Source of the DNA: Morchella semilibera
Lineage: Eukaryota > Ascomycota > Pezizomycetes > Pezizales > Morchellaceae
Length of the DNA stretch: 64,000 bases
Assembly (NCBI GenBank): GCA_009192285.1
Contig: CM018607.1
Location: forward strand, 867,736-931,735
Direction of reading: 5' to 3'
This document shows positions 56,177 to 64,000 of this stretch, piece by piece (positions within the stretch are counted from its first letter, which is position 1; every line of letters starts with the position of its first letter). The position numbers and the translations under genes are program-made. Under the pieces are notes generated by a model. That model did no database searches, was not told the DNA's origin, and saw nothing but the letters and a program-made list of their open reading frames with translations.

Positions 56177-56701
56177 GATCCATAAAAAGTGGACATTCCT
56201 TTTCGTAAATTTAGTAAGGGGGGCTGTAAGTTTTGAAAACCCAAAAATAAAGTGGCGGTAAAACATGGCGAAGCCCAGAAAGGCTTGCACGTCCTTAACC
56301 GTCTTGGGAGTTGTCCATTCATGTATTACTGATACATTATGAGGATTCATGCAAATGCCATTTGATTCAATAATCAGCACAAGATAGGTGGTACCTTGGG
56401 TATGGAATTCGCATTTTTCTGGCTTCAGTAGAATCCCGTTCTATTGTAACACTCCCAGTATTATTTCAACATGTTGTTCGTGTTCCTCAAGGGAGTCGCT
56501 GTATACAAGAATGTCGTCCAAAAATGCGGTGCAGAATTGGTCCAGATATTCCCTGAGGCAGCCATTAATAAAGTGTTGGAAGATAGCAGGGGGATTGGTA
56601 AGGTCGAATAGCATAATGGTATATTCAACGTGGCCGTGGTGGGTCCTAAACGCTGTCTTCCATTTCTCTCCTTCAGCCATGCGAATCTGGTTGTACCCCG
56701 G
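56177..56701 (-). mobile_element. Gypsy G2, reverse transcriptase part, minus strand
   Basis: Matches the reverse transcriptase region of G1 (the [16 protein letters not shown] and [11 protein letters not shown] blocks). It is bounded by LTR-A on one side and LTR-C on the other. It is a fossil with several breaks. The remainder of a matching Gypsy lies on the plus strand from 58865. Confidence 0.82.
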
Positions 56702-57002
56702 TATCACGGCTCCGCCTCCTGCACCTTACCTTTCACCAAAGCGTCTTCGGAATAGGGTTGTTGGATAGTATCAGATGATGTAGGAAGTAGGATGACGGAA
56801 TAGGAAGGAGCTCGAGTAATGGAATGTAATCGCTAGGAAGGATTGGGAGTAACGGGATAGAATTAGGGTTATTGGGAATAGTATGGGTGGTACGGGAGTG
56901 TGGGAGTTTCTATGGGTTTCTATGGTATGAGTCAGTGGCGCGGGGGAATAGTTGTATATATAGTGTTCGTTCTTTCCTATGTTTTTGCCTCTCTAGGCAA
57001 CA
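56702..57002 (+). mobile_element. LTR-C, U3 part
   Basis: TATCACGGCTCCGCC through ATGAGTCAGTGG and the TATATATAGTG box to TCTCTAGGCAACA, where LTR-A begins. The U5 part is missing. Confidence 0.85.
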
Positions 57003-57620
57003 TGTCCCGGCGTCTTGGCATCAGTTCCGAAGGTTCAGTAGTTGAAGCGCTGTTATGATAGTTTAGGAATGGTTAAGCGAGGAAGGGGTGAGCGAAAAGG
57101 GGGTGTCGTCATTTGATTCTAGGAGGTTTGATGGCGTGATAGATTTGTAATATAAACAGCGAAGATGGTGTGGAGGAATAGGAGGTGTGATAGCGATGGA
57201 TTTCTATGGAATTCTGTGAGCGACAGGGTGAGTCATAGCGGACTGGTGAAGGAGGTGTGTTAAATACTTGGGATAGATATTTTCCTTAGTTCTTTCTTTC
57301 TTTTTTCTCTGTCTCGTCTTCCTGTTATTTCAGTACATAGGAATCCACTTCTATTTCCAAGCCATAGCTTCTCGTACTAAAGACTTTGTCCTCCTAAACG
57401 AGGAAACCCATAGTACCTCTCATCGTTCTCGTTGAGGTCTATCCGGTCCTCACTCTCCCTGCCCTGTGCCCTTGCCCTTGCCTTTGCCTGTGCCTGTGCC
57501 TGTGCCTGCCCCGGGGTTGCCTCTGTCTTTGTCGGTCCCCTCGTCGCGCAGACTGTTCTCCTCGAGTTTCTCTGCGTCATCATTGTCATTTTCTTCTTTG
57601 CGTCGGGTTACTCCGTCACA
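57003..57620 (+). mobile_element. LTR-A, 618 bp
   Basis: TGTCCCGGCG to CTCCGTCACA. Flanking 5-mers CAACA and GAATC do not match and the LTR-C on its left does not resume on its right. Confidence 0.88.
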
Positions 57621-58229
57621 GAATCGCACAATTGTTAACCGGTCACGGTAGTAGTACGGAACCATCTGCCCCCCTATTTTAACCTCAGAATATTGTCAGC
57701 TCGATTTTCACAAATAATTATTCATTTCGTACAACCTTCGTATAAAACCCCGGCCAGTGCTATAGGAGCACTGCTTATTGCTTACTGGGGCATGAAGAAA
57801 GGAACTGTGAATGTTGCTTTACGATGCCTTTGATAGTATGATGTAGCACACAATCTGAAATTCATATGCTGAGTTGAACGAGTGCCATAGGTCATCAAGA
57901 AAGCTCTCAGAGCACTGGGCATATTTCTTAGAGATAAAAATGCCCTCCCTCACACCTTCATAAATAATTGTTGCGCAACTTCTCCCCTCATTGTCCTCTT
58001 AATCCTGCATGAAAGAGGATTCGGATTTGAGATCCGAGTCAGCTTGCCTTCCATATTAGTTGTTTCCGTCTTCTGGGTCATCAGCACTATTTTGGAAGTC
58101 GTCAGGACTGGTTAACTGGCTCTCGACCTCAAAGAAATTTGACTGTTCTATGAACCATTCATCTTCCTTGCTAGGTTGCGTAAAACGGAGATGCTTATCA
58201 AAACCTACTGAAGTGCTATAACATTTGCT
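57621..58229 (-). other. Unidentified sequence with one protein-like frame end
   Basis: Minus 58229-58056 is open and ends EDEWFIEQSNFFEVESQLTS plus an Asp-rich tail and stop (TAA at 58056-58058). I do not recognise it. The rest shows no coding or repeat content. It is enclosed by LTR-A copies. Confidence 0.3.
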
Positions 58230-58553
58230 TGTGACAGAGTACCCCGACGCAAAGTAGAAGATGACAATGATAACGCAGAGGCACTCGAGGAGTACAGCTA
58301 GCGCAACGAGGACACCAACAAAGACAGGAACAACATCAGGCAGGTACAAATACAGGCACCGGCGAAAGCAAAGACAAAAGCAATGGCAAAAAGACGCAGG
58401 GCAGAGAGAGTGAGGACCTGCTGGACCTCAACGAGAACATTGAGAGGTACTATGGATTTACCCCTGAAGAGGACAGGATTTTGGGGTACGAGGAACTATT
58501 GCTTGAGAATAGAATTATATTCCTATATACCGAGATAACAGAAATACAAAACA

Positions 58554-58584
<31 letters not shown>

Positions 58585-58864
58585 AATAGTCTTCCCGCAC
58601 TATTTAACATCTTCCTCCGTCAGTCTGCTATGTCTCATACTTTTATCCATAAAACCCCATAAAATCCTATCGCAACCATACCTCCTATTCCTCCCCACCA
58701 TCTCTACTTTATACATTACAAATCCATCATGCCATCGAACCTCCTAGAACCCAATGACGACACCCCCTCCTCAGCACACCCCTTCCTCACTTAACAATAC
58801 CTTAACAATCACAACAATACTTTGACTACCAAACCATCAGGACCGATGCCAAGACGCCGGGACA
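58230..58864 (-). mobile_element. LTR-A, 635 bp
   Basis: TGTGACAGAGTAC to CGCCGGGACA, with an A-run expansion near 58553-58576. Flanks TTGCT and GGAAC do not match each other. Confidence 0.9.
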
Positions 58865-59810
58865 GGAACCCGGAAGCAGAAACGGCATTTCAATCCTTGA
58901 AGGAGGTCTTTACCACCGCCCCCATTTTGATTTATTTCGATGCTAAAAAGCCAATTACGGTCAGAACAGATACGTCAGATTATGTAGCTGGTGACATACT
59001 TTCTCAACATGATAAACAAGGGAAGCTATATCCCGTCGCATTTTTTTCTAAGAAATATGCACCGGCAGAATCTACCTACGAAACCTAAGATAAAGAACTA
59101 CTGGGGATTATTAGGTACTTCGAAGAATGGAGACCAGAGTTGGAAGGAGCTTAGCACCCGATCAAGGTCATTTCTGACCACAACAATCTCAAGTACCTCA
59201 TATGTATCAAGCAACTCAATAGGAAACAAGTACGATGGGCCGAGTATTTATCACGATTCAACTTAATTATTAAATATAGACCGGGAAAGTAGAGTGCCAG
59301 TGGGAAACCGGATGAATTGACTAGGAGACCAGGAGATCTCCCTAAGGAAGGGAATGGAAGATTATTGCACCAGAGTCATATCATTCTAAAGAGGGAATAC
59401 CTCAACCTCAACCTAAAATTGTTAGCGGGTTTTTTGGCAAATGAACACGCCGAAAAGAACGCCCCACCTACAGAGATTATTTGATGAAGGATACTTAGCT
59501 AACCCATTCCCACAAAACATCTTGGACCTATGGTGTTTCAGACAGATACTAAATATTGCAAGGAGATATCCCTAACAGAATGCACCTCAGTAGATGGCCG
59601 TCTACTCTATCGCGAATGCATCTACGTTCCCGATTAAGCACCCCTGAGATTAGAAATTCTAAAACAATATCATTACGCTCCCTCAATGAGACACTCTGGT
59701 AGGGAAAGAGTCTTTGAGGTGGTTAGCAGAGATTATTACTAGTCAAATATGTGCGACTATATCGGCCAATATATACGGAACTGCCATACCTGCTAGCGAA
59801 GTGAGCCAAC

Positions 59811-60586
59811 TGTCCCAGCGTCTTGGCATCAGTCCCGAGGGTTCGGTAGTCGAAGTACTGTTATGATTGTTTGGATAATGCTAAGCGAGGAAGGAGTGAG
59901 TTAAGGAGGGAGTGTCGTCATTGGATTCTAAGAGGTTTGATGGTGTGATGGACTTGTAATGTACTAAATAGTAGAGATGGTGGGGAGGAATGCGAGGTGT
60001 GACTGCGACGAATTTCTATGGGTTTCTATGAGCTAACGTATGACTCATAGCGGACTGGTAAAGGAGAGGTGTTGAATAGTGAGGATAGATATTTTCCTTA
60101 ATTAGTTTTTTTCTTTTCTCTCTGTCTCGTCTTCCTGTCATCTCGGAACATACATCAGCAAGACTTTATTTGTCTCCTGGTATCTCCTGGGCCTCAAGAG
60201 ATTCAAAGATTATCCAGGAGTCTCATGAGACTCTCAAGAGACCCAGAAAACTGTTGGAAGACTCCAGTCATAAGTTGAGTTTGCTGATGTAGGAATATAC
60301 TCCTAGCCTCAAGTCATAGTTCCTCGTCCTCAAAGATCTTGTCCTCTTCAAGAGGAAAACTCATATTACCTCTCATCGTTCTCGTTGAGGTCCACCTGGC
60401 CCTCACTCCCTCTGCTCTGCGCTCCTATGCCCTTGCTCTTGCCTTTGCCTTCGCCAGTGCCTATGCTTGTGCCTGCCTGGCGTTGTTCCTGTCTTCGTCG
60501 GTCTCCTCGTCGCGTAGGCTGTACTTCTCGAGTTCTCCTGCGTCATTACCGCCATCTTCTACTTTGCATCGGGTTACTCCATCACA
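59811..60586 (+). mobile_element. Solo LTR-A with MITE-1, TSD CCAAC
   Basis: TGTCCCAGCG to CTCCATCACA, flanked by CCAAC at 59806-59810 and 60587-60591. MITE-1 lies inside at 60153. Confidence 0.94.
60153..60289 (+). mobile_element. MITE-1, 137 bp, TSD TA
   Basis: Full-length copy in LTR-A, TA on both sides. Confidence 0.92.
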
Positions 60587-60802
60587 CCAACAATACATGG
60601 GAAGCTAGGAGTACTTCGACCGCTACCCATCCCAGAACAACCCTGGAGAGAGATCTCTATGAACTTTGTTACGGGTTTGCCAAAGAGTGAAGGGTACGAT
60701 GCTATACTGGTGGGTGTGGATCGGCTAACGAAGATGCGTCACCTCATACCCTGCAATACCACTGTCAATATGGAAGCTTTAGCCAATCTATATCTACAAC
60801 AT

Positions 60803-60939
60803 CATCAGCAAACTCAACTTGTGACTGAGGTCTTCCAAAAGTCTTCTGTGTCTCCTAAGAGTCTCCTAAGGCCCCTAGATATTTTTTTAGTCTCCTGAGA
60901 CTCATGAAACATCAGGAGGTAAATGAAGTCTTGCTGATG
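60803..60939 (-). mobile_element. MITE-1, 137 bp, TSD AT
   Basis: Full-length inverted copy in the G2 integrase region. G1 shows the empty site, which contains a single AT, so the duplication is AT and not TA. Confidence 0.95.
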
Positions 60940-61365
60940 ATGTTTGAAAGCTGCATGGCCTGCCCACATATATTACATCTGACAGGGGCATCCAATTTAC
61001 CGTAAAGTTCTGGAAATCCCTCTGCCAATAACTTAAAATCAAAGCTAGGATGTCGACTGCCTTCCACCCAGATACAGATGGTCAAACAGAGAGAATGAAT
61101 ACAGTGATAGAACAATATCTCCAAGGATATGTATCCTACCAGCAGGATGATGGGGTAAAATGGTTACCCATGGCTGAATTCACGTCCAATAATCAAGTTT
61201 CCGCCTCCACAAAGACTATCCCATTCTTTGAAAACTATGGCTACCATCTTCGATTCACCATGGACCTATGGAAGCTAGAAAGGACCTTATCGAGCCTCGA
61301 TGCTCACAATTTCACAGGAAGAATGGAGGAGCTACACGACTACTTGCGGACACAATTGAGGACAG

Positions 61366-62001
61366 TGTGACAGAGTAACCCGACGCAAAGAAGAAGATGA
61401 CAATGATTACACAGGAGGAATAGAGGAGCACAGCCTAAGCGACAAGAAGACCGACGAAGACAGGGGCAACACCGGGCAAGCACAAGCACAGGCACCGGCA
61501 AAGGCAAAGGCAAGGGCAAAGGCACATCAGTACCGAGCAGGAAGAGTGACGACCGGATGGACCTCAACGAGAACGATGAGAGGCACTATGGGTTTCCTCT
61601 TTGGAGGATAGAATCTTGGGTACGAGAAGCTATGGCTTGGAAATGGGGGTGGATTCCTATATACTGAAATAATAGGAAGACGAGACAGAGAGGAAAGAAA
61701 GAAAGAACTAAGGAAAACACTGACATCTAACCCCGCTATTTAACACTTCTCCTTCAACAGTCCGCTATGACTCATACACTAGTTCATAGACGCCCACAGA
61801 AATCTGTCGCATCCACACCTCGTATTCCTCCCCACCATCTCCACTATTTACATTACAAATCCATCACGCCATCAAACCTCCTAGAACCCAATGACGACAC
61901 CTCCCCTTTAGCATACCCCTTCCTCGCTTAACCATACCTGAACAATTACAACAGCGCTTCGACTACCGAACCCTCGGAACTGATGCCAAGACGCCGGGAC
62001 A
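61366..62001 (-). mobile_element. Solo LTR-A, 636 bp, TSD GACAG/GACGG
   Basis: TGTGACAGAGTAAC to CGCCGGGACA, flanking 5-mers differ at one base. Inserted between integrase and chromodomain regions of G2. Confidence 0.9.
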
Positions 62002-62648
62002 GACGGCCCAAGATCAAAAGTAGAAATCAGTGAATGCGAAGTGCACCCCCGCCCCACGGTACGAGGTTAGGGATATGGTGTTTTTCTCAGCAAAAAATAT
62101 TCGTATGGGACGGAAGTCGAGAAAGCTTGATTGCAAAAGAGTAGGGGCATTCCCCGTTCAGGAGGTTATTTCTCCTTATGCCTATCACTTGAACCTCCCC
62201 CGCTCCATGAAAATGCACCCCGTTTTTCATATCTCACTGCTTGATCTTGCCGCTATCGACCCCGTATTAGGCCAAAGATCACCACCGCCACCCCAGGTTA
62301 TTGTAGACCAACTTGAAGAGGAGGAATACAAAGTGGAGAAAATTCTGCACTCAAGGCATCATGGAAAGGAAGGCCTTCAGTATTATGTTAAGTGGACGGG
62401 GTACACTAATTATACATAGGAACCTGCCGACTATCACCAACAAATTGCCACCGTTGATACCTTCCACACACGCTACCTAGATAAACTGAGACTGGGGGAA
62501 ACCAAGGCTCACAGGAGCTCGTGTCTCAAGGGAGGGACTACTTTCGTGGATACACTAGGGTCGGGGAACTGGAAGAACTAGCAAGGGTGGAATTACTGTA
62601 CGTTAGGAAGAGGAGATGAGTCAAAATAGGTTCTATGGGTTTCTGTTA

Positions 62649-62785
62649 CATCAGCAAGACTTCATTTGTCTCCTGATGTCTCCTGAGCCTCAGGAGACTC
62701 AAAAAATATCCAGGAGTCTTAGGAGACTCTCAGGAGACCTGGGAGACTGTTGGGAGACTCCAGTCACAAGTTGAGTTTGCTGATG
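62649..62785 (+). mobile_element. MITE-1, 137 bp, flanks TA and CG
   Basis: Full-length copy joining an LTR-B (left) to a partial LTR-A (right). Flanking dinucleotides do not match. Confidence 0.9.
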
Positions 62786-62972
62786 CGATCTCGCATTCCT
62801 CCCTACAATTTTATCTATTTACATTACAAATCTATCAAGTTATCAAATCTCTCAGAACCTGATAACGACATCTTCATTTCATTTCCTTCCTTCCTCGCTT
62901 AGCATTCCTCCATTATTTAGAACAGCGCTTCAACTACCAAACTCTCAGTACCAACACTAAGATGCGGGGACA
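62786..62972 (-). mobile_element. LTR-A fragment, U3 end
   Basis: Antisense LTR-A from CTCGCATTCCTCCC to ATGCGGGGACA. Confidence 0.75.
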
Positions 62973-63177
62973 TTTGGGCTTGATACTCTAAAAAGACATT
63001 AGTATAGGTGTGGGAATATCGGGTAGGAAGATACTCAATATAGAGTTGGATGTGAAGGTGGAGGTGGAGGTGGAGATGAAGATGCAGATGGTGGTGGAGG
63101 TGGTAGTAGGGGGGGTGCTTGTGACCTAAAAATTGTTCCAAGAATAACGTGAATGGCACGGGCTGGAACTGAGTTAG
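62973..63177. other. Short spacer with GGTGGA repeat
   Basis: A GGAGGT/GGTGGA-type repeat (about 63055-63115) in otherwise unassigned sequence between two LTR-A copies. Confidence 0.6.
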
Positions 63178-63814
63178 TGTCTTGGCGTCTTAGCAGCAGT
63201 CCCAAGGATTTGGTAGTTGAAGTGCTGATGTAACTAAGGAGGAAGAGTCAAGCGAGGAAGGGGTGTGCTGAGAGGGGGATATTGTGATAAGGTTCTAGGA
63301 GGTTCGATGGCGTGATGGATTTGTAATGGAAATGATGGAGATGGTGGAGAGGAATACGAGGTGTGGTAGCGATGGATTTCTATTAGGTTCTATGAGCGAA
63401 TGTGTGAGTCATAGCGGACTGGTGGAGGACACGTGTTAAATAGCGGTGATAGAGGTTTTCCTTAGTTCTTTCTTTCTTTCTTTTCTCTCTGTCTCGTCTT
63501 CCTGTCACCTTGATCCATAGGAATATACTCCTATTTCTAAAGCCATAGTTTCTCCCCTTCAAGATCCTGTCCTCTTCAAGAGGAAAACCTATAGTACCTC
63601 TTGTTGTTCCCGTTGAAGTCCATCCGGTCCTCACTTTCCCTGCTCTGCGTTCTTGTGCCTTTGTTCTTACCTTTGCCTTTGCCGGTGCCTGTGCTTGTGC
63701 TTGCCCGGTGTTGTCTCTGTCTTCATCGGTCTCCTTGTCGAGTAGGCTGTGCTACTCGAGTCCTTCTGCATCATCATTGTCATCTTCTTCTTTGCGTTGA
63801 GTTACTCCGTCACA
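63178..63814 (+). mobile_element. Solo LTR-A, 637 bp, TSD GTTAG
   Basis: TGTCTTGGCGTC to CTCCGTCACA, flanked by GTTAG at 63173-63177 and 63815-63819. Confidence 0.94.
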
Positions 63815-63924
63815 GTTAGTCTTGATCGGGCTTAACGCCATCTGGCTTATATATTTTCTGCTGATATATCATATTTGGGACGTCAAAAGACGACATGTCT
63901 TGAAATATAGGAGGGAGGCAACTA

Positions 63925-63996
63925 CAAGGCTATCCATAAACTACAATAATACTACGACTACCAAACTTCCGGAATCAATGCCAAGATATCGGGACA
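63925..63996 (-). mobile_element. LTR-A fragment, U3 end
   Basis: ACTACGACTACCAAAC to GATATCGGGACA, the antisense U3 tip of a diverged LTR-A at the edge of the window. Confidence 0.65.
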
Positions 63997-64000
63997 AAAA

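Larger units (their letters stand above)
58865..62648 (+). mobile_element. Gypsy G2, RNase H to 3' LTR part
   Basis: Plus-strand RNase H (about 58870-59300), integrase (about 59600-59800, 60590-60800, 60940-61360), chromodomain (about 62310-62420), a purine tract, then the first 107 bp of an LTR-B at 62542-62648. The family is that of G1 but the copy is older and broken in many places. Later insertions: LTR-A 59811-60586, MITE-1 60803, LTR-A 61366-62001. A MITE-1 cuts the LTR at 62649. Confidence 0.85.

Noticed and set aside
58553-58580. Long A-run as a SINE or LINE tail
   Set aside because: It lies inside LTR-A at the position of its AGAAAAGAAAG tract and is an expansion of it; both LTR ends are present.
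6379-62785. MITE-1 as a Tc1/mariner derivative
   Set aside because: Nine copies have TA flanks, but at least eleven clean copies duplicate other dinucleotides, and the empty site at 60803 contains AT.
1-64000. tRNA, rRNA or other structured RNA genes
   Set aside because: None was recognised by eye on either strand; a covariance-model scan would be needed to exclude small ones.

Overview
This is a fungal nuclear window, most likely from a filamentous ascomycete. The host genes have short GT-AG introns (43-76 nt, one of 235 nt). They include a Clr2-type silencing factor, a Golgi apyrase, a Hikeshi/OPI10 homologue, a mitochondrial 3-hydroxyisobutyrate dehydrogenase, a class I glutamine amidotransferase and a vacuolar-type MFS transporter. 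The repeat load, with elements nested inside elements, resembles repeat-rich Pezizomycetes such as truffles. That placement is inference; nothing here names the species.

Layout. 1-5.4 kb is a compact gene island: apyrase C-terminus (+), Hikeshi (-), Clr2-like (-). 5.8-12.7 kb is a Tc1/mariner fossil blown apart by a pile of LTR copies. 13.4-14.3 kb is the amidotransferase gene. 14.5-20.7 kb is an old Gypsy fossil (G3) carrying at least seven later insertions. 20.7-26.1 kb is an LTR patchwork with a second Tc1/mariner fossil. 26.8-28.0 kb is the dehydrogenase gene. 29.1-37.9 kb is a multi-level nest whose core is a young chromodomain Gypsy element (G1). 38.6-40.0 kb holds pogo-type transposase remains. 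40.3-42.7 kb is the nine-exon MFS gene. 43.5-64.0 kb is again repeats: solo LTRs, Gypsy G4 (46.1-53.4 kb), an unidentified low-copy stretch (53.4-54.9 kb), and Gypsy G2, whose parts lie on opposite strands around a probable LTR-mediated inversion.

Repeats. I name the families locally. LTR-A is about 635 bp, TGTCCC...TCACA, 5-bp target duplications, about 30 copies or pieces, never seen with an internal region. LTR-B is about 403 bp, TTTCATGG...CTTGAGA, and belongs to G1/G2. LTR-C is about 500-620 bp, TATCACGG...TTAGA, and belongs to G4. LTR-D is about 460-580 bp, TATCACGG...CCGTGATA. All four carry a TGAGTCA (AP-1/Gcn4-type) site upstream of a TATA-like box. A small element, MITE-1, occurs about 30 times. 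It is usually exactly 137 bp, begins CATCAGCAA, ends TTGCTGATG, is packed with GTCTCC/GGAGAC words, and has 2-bp target duplications of almost any sequence. It sits in every other repeat family but in none of the five host genes seen. It is the most unusual thing in the window.

The host genes do not form a pathway or cluster; they are single housekeeping-type genes separated by repeat blocks. Retroelement remains are treated as fossils and only their extent, family, parts, nesting and relative age are given.
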